From NCBI GenBank assembly GCA_023701385.1, contig JAMPXC010000006.1, positions 1 through 64,000 on the forward strand: DNA of 64,000 nucleotides, written 5' to 3'. Origin of the DNA: Pseudobdellovibrio sp. (GTDB lineage: Bacteria > Bdellovibrionota > Bdellovibrionia > Bdellovibrionales > Bdellovibrionaceae). The notes under the pieces were generated by a model. That model did not search any database. It worked only from the letters and a program-made list of their open reading frames with translations, and had not been told where the DNA came from. The translations under genes and the position numbers were made by a program. Shown here in pieces: positions 40,762-49,869 of this stretch. Numbering within the stretch: the first letter of the stretch is position 1; each line of letters starts with the position of its first letter.

Positions 40762-41441
40762 TATTCTTCACCTTCGCTTGATTTCTTCTTTTTAGGATTA
40801 ACTGGTTCTGGAGCTGGCTCAGGAAGAGGTTCCGGAACTTTTAAAGCGTAAAGTTTGTAAGTTACATCAAAATAACCAGCCAGTTCAGCATTAGCTTGCA
40901 TGAACATGTCTTTAACTTTTACGGCTTGTGAGATATTGGCTAATTGCGCGCCGATATCAACGATCTGACGTAAATTAAGTTTGGCTAATTTAACTTCAAC
41001 CACAGCTTGCTGTAAGTTCGCAGGAATTAAGCGGCCTTCAGCTTCGCTTGTGTTTACTGAAACAATTTGTTCCGGAATCAATCTTGAGCTAGAAAGTGAA
41101 TTTTGAACCGTAGAAATTAATTCGCCCGCTTGTGGGGCTGGAGCCATTTGTAAGCCACCCGATGAATCACGGTAGGTTTTAAATAAATCACGAATTAAAG
41201 TTCTTTTTTCTTCGAACTGAGTCAGTAATTCGCCTGAAACCTGTAATTGGCTGATCGGTGAGTAGAACACGATGCCGGCAAGTACCACAGCTGTTACAAC
41301 CTGCGCTACTTTTTGCCCTGACGGGCTTAAGTTTTGGTATTTATCATTCAGCTGGTTATAGGCTTCTGATTCTTGGATACGTTCCCAAGTTGTTTGCAGC
41401 GAGGTCTTAAGTTGATCTTTTAATTCATCTAAACGACTCAT
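40761..41441 (-). CDS. gspM: Type II secretion system protein GspM-like
   Basis: Single TM with cytoplasmic N-terminus; between gspL and gspN. Confidence 0.72.
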   Translation of the reverse strand: MSRLDELKDQLKTSLQTTWERIQESEAYNQLNDKYQNLSPSGQKVAQVVTAVVLAGIVFYSPISQLQVSGELLTQFEEKRTLIRDLFKTYRDSSGGLQMAPAPQAGELISTVQNSLSSSRLIPEQIVSVNTSEAEGRLIPANLQQAVVEVKLAKLNLRQIVDIGAQLANISQAVKVKDMFMQANAELAGYFDVTYKLYALKVPEPLPEPAPEPVNPKKKKSSEGEE

Positions 41442-43156
41442 TTAAGTAATCCTCGGTCAGTTTTTAAACTTAAAGAAAAAGCTACGCGGTTAGGCTGGCT
41501 TGGTAATGTTGGAGTTTCTTCTAAAACTTTTTTATTTAAAGCCATTGTGCTTAAACGTTGATTTAATAATGTCACTTCACGCGGAGAATTCGCATAACCT
41601 ACGATTTTTACGTTATCATCGCTGATTTGTAATTGCGTGATATCAATTTTACTTTGTGATTTGTCAGGAGATACTTCGCTGATTTTCTTTAAAACATCTA
41701 ACGCCGAATTCATGCTGGCCACTTGGCTTAATAATTTAAACTCTTGCGCACGTTTTTTATTTTCGCTGATGTATCTTTTTACACCTTTTTCGTTAGCCTG
41801 CTTGCGCGGAAGGCGGGCCACATTTTTAGCCTGTGTTGAAAGTGCTTCATCACCTTTTTCAGCTAACGTTGTTGTCATGGATTCGCGAAAGCTTCCCCAG
41901 ATAAAGAAAACGATTACCGCTGCGGCCGCAGTTTTTACGGCAAGGCCCCAGTCTGTCCAAAACTGTTTAAGGCGATTGTTTTCAGCAACGAATTCGCCTT
42001 TCATAAATTGCAGAGCCGGGTTTTTTGGTTTTTTGAAAGCTTCGATCGCAATACCTACAGCTGTGGCAAAACGTGATTTTACCGCTTCGAGTGGAATATT
42101 GTTTGTCTGAATAGAACCTTGATCGATTAAATGATCTAAGACAGAAACCGGGTTACAAGCCACTTCTAAATGCTGAGTTAAAAAAGAACCCACATTCGGA
42201 AGAAGTGATAAACCGCCCGTTAAATAAACGTTTTTAATTTCGCCGTGAAATTCACTTTGTAGTTCTAAGAACGACATTTGTAAATCACGCACTAAATCGC
42301 GCATGCTTTTTTCAATTGTCGAAGCTGTGTTTGCCGTTTCAAAATCTTGGTTAGATTTTGATAACAATAAAGCCGCTTCGTTTTGTAACATACGTTGCGC
42401 ATCAAGATATGGAAGCTGAAACTTACGTACGAATTCTTGAATGATGTAATCAGAACCCCACATTAAGCTGCGAACGAAAACTAAACGACCTTCGATCTGT
42501 GCTAAAAGTAAAGTTTTCTTGTGGCCAATGTTTAAAGTAACAGTGATAGGGCTTCCAAGTTTTGTTCCACCTTCAGTTTCTTCAGCATCAGGTACGTCTT
42601 CATCAGGATTAAAACTTAAAGGGCCCTGGGCTGTCGGGTATTGCGGAGGCGCTTGATCCCAAGCTTCTAACAGATTTGAAAACGCAATACCATCTACCGT
42701 TAATGTGTAAGGTTCAACACCGAAATCTTTAGCTAAGCTTAAAGATTTTTCGATATGAGTTTTTGGGGCAGCTACAGCTAAAACGTGAGCTGATAAACCT
42801 TCTGTTAAAATTGTTTTAGCATCAAATAAACAAAGATCCGGATCAAATGGAATATCTTCTTCCATTTCAAATGATAAGCTTTTTAAAATTTTTAAACGAT
42901 CAGCAAACGGAAATTGTTTTTTTCTAACAGTGACTTTGTCTTGCTTAAGAGCCATCACCACACGGGCAGAGCCGAAATCTAATTTAGGTGCAATCGAGCG
43001 AACATATTCAATAGCTTCGATTTCACGGTCATGGGCGGTAACTTGTTGAGAAAGTTTTTTTTCATAAACTGCGGTGACGTAAACTGATTTTTTGTTTTGA
43101 ACAACTTCGGCAATCTTGATTGAATCTTCGCCAATATCAATACCGAGTGCGCGCAT
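41438..43156 (-). CDS. gspL: Type II secretion system protein GspL (PilM-like actin fold plus PilN-like C-terminus)
   Basis: MRALGIDIGEDSIKIAEV, VYLTGGLSLLPNV, RFATAVGIAIEAF; single TM then periplasmic domain. Confidence 0.85.
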   Translation of the reverse strand: MRALGIDIGEDSIKIAEVVQNKKSVYVTAVYEKKLSQQVTAHDREIEAIEYVRSIAPKLDFGSARVVMALKQDKVTVRKKQFPFADRLKILKSLSFEMEEDIPFDPDLCLFDAKTILTEGLSAHVLAVAAPKTHIEKSLSLAKDFGVEPYTLTVDGIAFSNLLEAWDQAPPQYPTAQGPLSFNPDEDVPDAEETEGGTKLGSPITVTLNIGHKKTLLLAQIEGRLVFVRSLMWGSDYIIQEFVRKFQLPYLDAQRMLQNEAALLLSKSNQDFETANTASTIEKSMRDLVRDLQMSFLELQSEFHGEIKNVYLTGGLSLLPNVGSFLTQHLEVACNPVSVLDHLIDQGSIQTNNIPLEAVKSRFATAVGIAIEAFKKPKNPALQFMKGEFVAENNRLKQFWTDWGLAVKTAAAAVIVFFIWGSFRESMTTTLAEKGDEALSTQAKNVARLPRKQANEKGVKRYISENKKRAQEFKLLSQVASMNSALDVLKKISEVSPDKSQSKIDITQLQISDDNVKIVGYANSPREVTLLNQRLSTMALNKKVLEETPTLPSQPNRVAFSLSLKTDRGLLK

Positions 43157-43204
43157 GTTGTTCCTTCCTAAAACGTGTCGTTACTGCAAAGCGGTAAAAT
43201 CTTT

Positions 43205-44488
43205 TTACTGCTCTGTCCAGTATACGATACGAGGTCGACCTTTGGGAAGTGGATCTTGCGCTGGAGCACTGGGTTTAGGTCCAGGATTTGCGCCCGGGTT
43301 TGGTTGAATGCCATTAGCCTCATCTTGTTCTTTTTTCTCTTTGTCTAAGTAGCTTTTAATGGTGGCAGCGGCTTTTTGGGTATTCATCACATACGCTGTG
43401 ATTTTCTTTTGTACAGCGCCCTTACCAGAGCCCGTCATACCAATGGCTTCGATTTTAAAATTCACAACCGCATCACACTGGAAAGGGATTTTGTCAAATT
43501 CCGGAGCTAAACGGGCCCCGCGGCTTTCAACAAATTGTTTAAAGTCATTGCGGCACTCATCAGAAGAAGCCCCTTTAAAAGGGCCACCCTTGTCCTCGTC
43601 ATCACGGCGCTCTAAAGCTTCAGTCACCGCTTCATCAGTCATGCCCGGATCAAGTGATTTTAAAACATCTTTGGTTGTGGTGTTGGGATTAATAGCTTTT
43701 GACCCGTAGATAGTTACAGAGCCAGACATCAAAGTGAAAAACTCTTCGGTCATGCCGGGAACTAAACGCATTTCATCTAAAGTTCTAAAACCACGGTTCG
43801 GTGGATAATTTTCGCCTAAACCTTGAAACGGTTGGCGTTTGTCGCCACCATTTTCAGAAGAGTTCTTCTCGCTCATCCAATCGGCAATGCGGTTCACTAA
43901 TTCGCCAAAATTATAATTTTGATAAACTTCACGGAATTTTTCGTCGTTTTGAATTTTAGATTCAAAGATTGTTAAAATTTGTTTTTTCGTGATTTCGCGT
44001 AACGTTTTAGACGGTGAAGCTAAATCGTTTACGTCAATTTTGGAGCCTTCATCGGTAATCGTGTGCGTATACTGGCCATCAAAAATCGAAGCCTTGGCCG
44101 CTGATTCGACATCATCTTTTGTGGCAATCGAAGTTTCGGTGGTAATTGGTAATGGCCAGGCAAACGGGAATTGCCAGATTTGATTAATCTGTTGTGAAAA
44201 ACCCGGCGGTAAGTTCATACGCGAAGCTTGTTGGTAAACTTTAACGCGTAGTAAGGCTAAATCGAGAGAGCTTCGGGCCGAGTAAAACGCTTTAATACGG
44301 TTAATCTCTTGTGAGTTCACCACGTATTCAATTGTTGAATCCGTTGAAACTTCGCTGGCTACAAACACCATTAAAATTAATGACGTCATAGCTAAGAGTA
44401 ACGCCACACCTTTTTTAGAAAATTTTTGTGAGCGGCCTAACGGATTGAATTTTAATCGAGATTTCCAAGAATTATTTTGTAAACTCAT
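43205..44488 (-). CDS. gspK: Type II secretion system minor pseudopilin GspK
   Basis: N-terminal KKGVALLLAMTSLILMVF and GspK-like YTHTITDEGSKIDVNDLASP. Confidence 0.88.
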   Translation of the reverse strand: MSLQNNSWKSRLKFNPLGRSQKFSKKGVALLLAMTSLILMVFVASEVSTDSTIEYVVNSQEINRIKAFYSARSSLDLALLRVKVYQQASRMNLPPGFSQQINQIWQFPFAWPLPITTETSIATKDDVESAAKASIFDGQYTHTITDEGSKIDVNDLASPSKTLREITKKQILTIFESKIQNDEKFREVYQNYNFGELVNRIADWMSEKNSSENGGDKRQPFQGLGENYPPNRGFRTLDEMRLVPGMTEEFFTLMSGSVTIYGSKAINPNTTTKDVLKSLDPGMTDEAVTEALERRDDEDKGGPFKGASSDECRNDFKQFVESRGARLAPEFDKIPFQCDAVVNFKIEAIGMTGSGKGAVQKKITAYVMNTQKAAATIKSYLDKEKKEQDEANGIQPNPGANPGPKPSAPAQDPLPKGRPRIVYWTEQ

Positions 44489-45321
44489 TACTGACCTACC
44501 ACCGGAGGCGGGGCCCCATTAGCTGACGTTGTATTTGCCGATTTTTTCGGAGGATTGTTCGGAAAGTGCAGGGGAACCACGTACTGTAGCGAGTACTCAC
44601 GTTTTTTGCCTTGTAATTCACGTTCAATCGCTAAAGTAATTTCAACAGCGTCAGGAAAAATTCCTTTCACAGAATCATCTTGGCCACCAACGGTTTTCCA
44701 ATCTTTTTGCCAGTCTTTTTTAGATTCGCCAGTATAACGTAATTTAAATTCTTTTACGTTTTCTAAAAGAACTGATTCAGTTCCACCTTTAGTGACATCG
44801 CTATCCAAAACTTTTTGCACTCGGCGAAATAAACACTGGCTTGAAGTGTCTTTCGTTAAGTTTTTACAAGGTTTAAGAGCGTAACCCACTTCAACAAAGT
44901 CAGCCTGAATATCGTTTGCTAAAAAACGACCGTTATTTAAAGTTACAAAATTAACTTGTTCTGTGTCGCCCACGAAATCAGTTTTTGGATCTTCGCGTTT
45001 ATTTTCACGCGCCGCTGGCGCATTGGGATCGACCGGAGGAGTTGGAGCCGCTGGTTGGCCGGGGCGGGCAGGAGTTGTTTTTTTTGCTGAATCGATAATT
45101 TCTTTTTCGAAATCGTAATGGTTATACGCTTGATACAAATCAGCACGCATAATTTTAACGGCATCACGAAGGCCTGATACATCTTGCACTTCCGCTTGAA
45201 TTTTCGTGCGGGCTTTAAGCGCGCGCCCTAAAGCGGTTGCAACCAGAACAGATAAAGTCGCTAAAATACTGATCGCTAAAATAACTTCGATTAACGTGAA
45301 GGCTTTACGATTACGAACCAC
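44488..45321 (-). CDS. gspJ: Type II secretion system minor pseudopilin GspJ
   Basis: NRKAFTLIEVILAISILATLSV prepilin signal; likely GTG start ~45321 overlapping the gspI stop (supplied ORF starts 45381). Confidence 0.87.
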   Translation of the reverse strand: MVRNRKAFTLIEVILAISILATLSVLVATALGRALKARTKIQAEVQDVSGLRDAVKIMRADLYQAYNHYDFEKEIIDSAKKTTPARPGQPAAPTPPVDPNAPAARENKREDPKTDFVGDTEQVNFVTLNNGRFLANDIQADFVEVGYALKPCKNLTKDTSSQCLFRRVQKVLDSDVTKGGTESVLLENVKEFKLRYTGESKKDWQKDWKTVGGQDDSVKGIFPDAVEITLAIERELQGKKREYSLQYVVPLHFPNNPPKKSANTTSANGAPPPVVGQ

Positions 45322-45823
45322 CGGCACCTCCAGGCATTGGAAGAGGGCGGTCATAATCAACAATATAAAATACCACATCAACAGTGATCGGCTTTTTTTT
45401 GTCTTTGTAAATTACAGTGACCTTAACTTCTTTAACTGATTTAGATAAATGCTCAGAAAAAAGTTTCATGATCGAAACTAAATCTAGGTTTTGATTTTCA
45501 CCAACACCACCGATAATTCCTGATAGATCGGGAAATTCCACTTTTTGAGATTTCATCTCCCAAGTGTAGCCTTCAAGTTCGGAACCGAAATCGCCAGTGT
45601 CTTCTTCTTTGATCGAATCTAAAGGTTGGCCTTTAAATTCGCGTTCAAGCTCAACGATTTTACGCTCGAGTAAAGCAGCCAGTTGCACTTGCGTTTGAGT
45701 TTTGTTAAGACGGTTGTAGGTGCCGGCCCAAGAATTCGTTAAAATAAATAATCCCGAAGCCATGATCATCATAGCTAAGACAACTTCAATTAAAGTAAAG
45801 GCTTTTTGATTTCTTAATTTCAT
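45311..45823 (-). CDS. gspI: Type II secretion system minor pseudopilin GspI
   Basis: NQKAFTLIEVVLAMMIMASGLF prepilin signal. Confidence 0.86.
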   Translation of the reverse strand: MKLRNQKAFTLIEVVLAMMIMASGLFILTNSWAGTYNRLNKTQTQVQLAALLERKIVELEREFKGQPLDSIKEEDTGDFGSELEGYTWEMKSQKVEFPDLSGIIGGVGENQNLDLVSIMKLFSEHLSKSVKEVKVTVIYKDKKKPITVDVVFYIVDYDRPLPMPGGAGGS

Positions 45824-45844
45824 CTACACCAAAAATGGTTTGAA

Positions 45845-46465
45845 CTATTGGCGATTTAAGTCTCGCAATGCTTTTGCACCATCTATGATATCAGCTTGAC
45901 CTGTGAGAGGGTTAAAGACAAGTGTCCAGATGTTTTTTTTCGGATCTTGAATTTGTAAGCCTACGGGCTCAATCATGCCCTGCGGGAAAAAGTGGATATA
46001 AGCTAAGCCTTCAGTGATAACCACATCCTGTGGGCCGCTTTCCAGCTGTTTTACGATATATCCCGGAGGAAGTAGTTTTTCTTTTTTTAGATAGGTTGTG
46101 TCGACCTGAAAAGGTGATGGCGGAGCTTTATCGTCTTCTTTGTCGCCACGTTCACGCTGTTTAGCTAAAAACTCTTTATCAATCAGCGTTGTCGCAATTG
46201 ATTTTTCAACCCAGAAACTAGATTGTTTTTCGTCGATTTTAAAAACTAAACGGTAAGTGTTATTGTAGAGCTTAGCGCGGTTGCGGATTTCTTTGACAGC
46301 GATAACGATTTCGCGAAAGACAGTGCGGTTGTCAACTTTTTTAAAGTTCATCCGCGATAAAGAAGCAGAAAGGACTCCGCCGATGATCATTATCACGATG
46401 ATAATTTCGATCAGCGAGAATCCTCGAGCGTTACGAAGGCGAGAGCTCAAATTACTCTTCGCCAC
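45845..46465 (-). CDS. gspH: Type II secretion system minor pseudopilin GspH
   Basis: NARGFSLIEIIIVIMIIGGVLS prepilin signal; probable GTG start ~46465 (supplied ORF starts 46498). Confidence 0.82.
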   Translation of the reverse strand: MAKSNLSSRLRNARGFSLIEIIIVIMIIGGVLSASLSRMNFKKVDNRTVFREIVIAVKEIRNRAKLYNNTYRLVFKIDEKQSSFWVEKSIATTLIDKEFLAKQRERGDKEDDKAPPSPFQVDTTYLKKEKLLPPGYIVKQLESGPQDVVITEGLAYIHFFPQGMIEPVGLQIQDPKKNIWTLVFNPLTGQADIIDGAKALRDLNRQ

Positions 46466-46916
46466 CGACTGATTCGTCAGAGAATAAGTCTTTATCAAAA
46501 GAAGAACCGCCAGATTTTTTATCGGCGCCTAAAGATGAAAGGTTGTAACCGTTACCAGCAGTGGCGTATTGAAAATCAGATCCCCAAGCATCTTTTAAAA
46601 GATGTTTTAATTTAGGATTTGATGTCCAGTTTTTGCAGCCAGCATCGTCATCAGTGATAAACGATAATGAAGTAGGGTATTTGCTGCACTCAGCATAGTA
46701 CTCATTAAGTTTAGTCGTGATCTCAGTCATTTTCATTTTAGTTTGGTTGACTTGGCCTTTTTTCTGACCATCTTGAATCTTAGGTAACACGATCGCCATG
46801 ATACCGCCGATGATAACCAATACGATCATGATTTCCCCTAAAGAGAAACCTTTGTTATTTGAGATAGTAGAAGTAGAGCGTTGAGATTTAAACAGTTTCG
46901 CAGTTAGTTTTTTCAT
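46452..46916 (-). CDS. gspG: Type II secretion system major pseudopilin GspG
   Basis: NKGFSLGEIMIVLVIIGGIMAIVLPKI; GspG-like C-terminus with LKDAWGSDFQYA. Confidence 0.93.
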   Translation of the reverse strand: MKKLTAKLFKSQRSTSTISNNKGFSLGEIMIVLVIIGGIMAIVLPKIQDGQKKGQVNQTKMKMTEITTKLNEYYAECSKYPTSLSFITDDDAGCKNWTSNPKLKHLLKDAWGSDFQYATAGNGYNLSSLGADKKSGGSSFDKDLFSDESVGGEE

Positions 46917-46922
46917 TGATGG

Positions 46923-48143
46923 TTATCCCCCTAATTTAGATGTCATATCGAACATCGGAACAATAATAGATATTACTATGACAAAAATCACAATACCAAT
47001 CAATAAAGTCATGATTGGATTTAGCAATGTTGTTAAACCGTCGATTTTAGATTTGACCTGAAAATCGTAAGCATCCGCGACTAAGGTCAGCATATTTTCA
47101 AGATCACCTGTTTTTTCACCAATGTTCACCATATGAACAACAATCGGTGGAAACTGTTCTGACTTTTTAAGCGGTCCGGCAATTGATTCACCCTCAGAGA
47201 TATTGCTTTTAGCTTCGTCAATCGCCATGGCTAAAACGTGGTTATCAACAACGTTTCTAACGATATCCATCGCACTTAACATCGGTACACCACCGGCTAA
47301 AAGCGTAGAAAGTGTTCTTGTAAAACGAGAAATCGCCACCATGCGGGTAATTTCACCCACAACTGGAATTTTAAGAATAATAGCATCCCAAGATTTGCGG
47401 CCTTCAGTTGAGTTTTTCCAGTTTAAAAAAACTAACACAGTAATAATAATAAAACCGGCAATCCAGTACCAGCTTTCAACAAACACTTTACTGATGGCTG
47501 CAATATATTGAGTCATTACCGGTAAAGTCATATCGGGCATCGAATCAAAGATGGCTAAGATTTCAGGTAATACTTTTGTAAACAAACCAAACATTACAAG
47601 GGTGATCACACATAACATAATAATCGGGTAGGTCATAGCCGACACAACTCTTTGACGAAGTTCAGCTTGGGCTTCAGTAAATTCAGCTAAACGAAGTAAG
47701 ATCACATCTAAAGTACCTGACATTTCACCGGCTTCGGCCATTGAAATATAGATTTTATCAAAAACCTGAGGGTATTTAGATAAAGCTTTATGCAGCGACT
47801 GACCTTCATTAACCATGTTCTTACAATCAGCAATCGCTTCAGATAAAACTTGGTTTTCAACTTGTTCAGAAATCGCTGTTAAAGCATCAACTAAAGGAAT
47901 GTTGGCTTTAATTAACGTGGCCAACTGACGAGTCATTAACGATAAATCTTTAACAGGCACAGATCCTGTCGAGCGAATCGTAGACTTTTTAATTCCGGCC
48001 GCTTTTTTCTTATCTTTGATATCGACAACGAAAATGCCATCTTTTTTAAGTTTCGTGCGTGCCGCTTTTAAGTTATCAGAATCTAGCGTACCTTTAACTG
48101 TTTTTCCGTCGCGGCTTAAGCCTTTGTACTCGTATAATGGCAT
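46923..48143 (-). CDS. gspF: Type II secretion system inner-membrane protein GspF
   Basis: MPLYEYKGLSRDGKTVKGTLD; LSLMTRQLATLIKANIPLVDAL. Confidence 0.96.
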   Translation of the reverse strand: MPLYEYKGLSRDGKTVKGTLDSDNLKAARTKLKKDGIFVVDIKDKKKAAGIKKSTIRSTGSVPVKDLSLMTRQLATLIKANIPLVDALTAISEQVENQVLSEAIADCKNMVNEGQSLHKALSKYPQVFDKIYISMAEAGEMSGTLDVILLRLAEFTEAQAELRQRVVSAMTYPIIMLCVITLVMFGLFTKVLPEILAIFDSMPDMTLPVMTQYIAAISKVFVESWYWIAGFIIITVLVFLNWKNSTEGRKSWDAIILKIPVVGEITRMVAISRFTRTLSTLLAGGVPMLSAMDIVRNVVDNHVLAMAIDEAKSNISEGESIAGPLKKSEQFPPIVVHMVNIGEKTGDLENMLTLVADAYDFQVKSKIDGLTTLLNPIMTLLIGIVIFVIVISIIVPMFDMTSKLGG

Positions 48144-48157
48144 AGTGTTTAACCGAC

Positions 48158-49849
48158 CTAAATATCAATCTGCGTGTTAGTTAATAGCTCTTCAATAGTT
48201 GTGATTCCCGCCATCACTTTTTGAATACCATGATCACGGAAAGTTTTAAAACCTTTTGAAACCGCTAATTTTTTAATTGTATTACCATCTTTACGTTGCA
48301 TCACCAGTGAACGGATATCATCCGTGACCGGTAAAAGCTCGGCGATAATAGTACGGCCAATATAACCTTTTTGACCGCAGTGTTCGCAACCCATCGCTTT
48401 ACAAATATTTGCACCTTTGGCTTCGGCTGCAGTCACACCTAAACTGTCTAATTCAAACTGAGAAGGAGTGTGTGGCGCTTTACAATGCGGACATAGTACG
48501 CGCACAAGACGCTGAGCTAAAATTCCTAAAATCGAAGTGGCAATTAAGAAAGGCTCAGCACCGATATCCATTAAACGAGGGAACGCACCGGCGGCATCGT
48601 TGGCATGGATAGTAGATAACACTAAGTGACCCGTAAGTGATGAGTTGATCGCAAGTTCGGCTGTTTCTAAGTCACGAATCTCACCCACCATGATGATGTC
48701 TGGATCTTGACGAAGAAACGATCTTAAACCTGCAGCGAACGTTAAACCAATTTTTGCGTTCACTTGCACTTGGCCAATCCCGTGAATACGTTGCTCCACC
48801 GGATCTTCGATCGTTAAAATATTAATATCTGGTTTATTTAATTTTGAAAGACAGCCGTAAAGGGTCGTCGACTTACCGGAACCGGTTGGACCTGTTACCA
48901 GTAAGATGCCGTACGATCTTTCAATCATATCATCTAAAGTATCTAAAAGTTCTTGCGAAAAACCAGCGTGCGCTAATTCACGCACTTGCGATGATTTATC
49001 TTGAAGACGCATTACAATACGTTCACCGAATGTTGTTGGCACAGTTGATAGACGAATATCGATATCTTTACCGCCGACTTTTAACGGGATACGACCATCC
49101 TGTGGTAAACGTTTTTCGGCGATATTTAAATTCGCCATAACTTTAATACGAGAAGTAATCGCGTTTTGCAGCTTCTTAGGTGGTTTAAAAATATCATATA
49201 AATTACCATCGATACGGTAACGAACGGCCATATCTTTTTCATACGGCTCCATATGAATATCGGAAGCTTTTTCTTTGACTGCGCGAAACAGAACAGAGTT
49301 CACTAACTTGATGACCGGAGCATCATCTTCGCCGGCTTCAAGTAAGTCGATGATTGGATCTTCTAAATCCATTTCATCATCTTCGATTTCATCCATGCCA
49401 GATAAATTCGAAGTTGATTTTTCGTACACACGGTTAATTGCATCTTGTAGACGCTGAGTCGTAGTCACAATCGGTTTAATGCGTTTTCCGAATAAAGCTC
49501 TTAAATCATCAAGAGCTTTTGTATTTACCGGATTAGACGTTAAGGCGAAAAGTGTGTCAGGTTCTTCTTTAAACGGAAGAACACCTTGAGTTTTGGCATA
49601 GTTGATCGGGATATCACGCACGAGGTCTGCAGAGATTTCGCTGACCGCGATATCTTTAACAAAATCTAATCCAAGCTCGCGGCAAAGATCGGCCACTAAA
49701 TCTTCAGCGGTAGAGTATTCGCGCGCCGATAAAGTCTCCCCCACACTGACGGGGCGGGAAGTGGCCGGATTTTTTAAAACCGACTTAATCTGATCTGTTG
49801 TCAGTGTCGTCGATTTACCTAATAAAAGTGGAATATCCATTTGAGCCAT
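48158..49849 (-). CDS. gspE: Type II secretion system ATPase GspE
   Basis: VTGPTGSGKSTTLYGCL Walker A, CPHC...CEHCGQKGYIGR zinc motif. Confidence 0.97.
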   Translation of the reverse strand: MAQMDIPLLLGKSTTLTTDQIKSVLKNPATSRPVSVGETLSAREYSTAEDLVADLCRELGLDFVKDIAVSEISADLVRDIPINYAKTQGVLPFKEEPDTLFALTSNPVNTKALDDLRALFGKRIKPIVTTTQRLQDAINRVYEKSTSNLSGMDEIEDDEMDLEDPIIDLLEAGEDDAPVIKLVNSVLFRAVKEKASDIHMEPYEKDMAVRYRIDGNLYDIFKPPKKLQNAITSRIKVMANLNIAEKRLPQDGRIPLKVGGKDIDIRLSTVPTTFGERIVMRLQDKSSQVRELAHAGFSQELLDTLDDMIERSYGILLVTGPTGSGKSTTLYGCLSKLNKPDINILTIEDPVEQRIHGIGQVQVNAKIGLTFAAGLRSFLRQDPDIIMVGEIRDLETAELAINSSLTGHLVLSTIHANDAAGAFPRLMDIGAEPFLIATSILGILAQRLVRVLCPHCKAPHTPSQFELDSLGVTAAEAKGANICKAMGCEHCGQKGYIGRTIIAELLPVTDDIRSLVMQRKDGNTIKKLAVSKGFKTFRDHGIQKVMAGITTIEELLTNTQIDI

Positions 49850-49869
49850 TAAAACCTAAAACTCCTAAA

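Noticed and set aside
41637-42110. 157-aa plus-strand ORF opposite gspL
   Set aside because: Antisense shadow; gspL frame is clearly coding.
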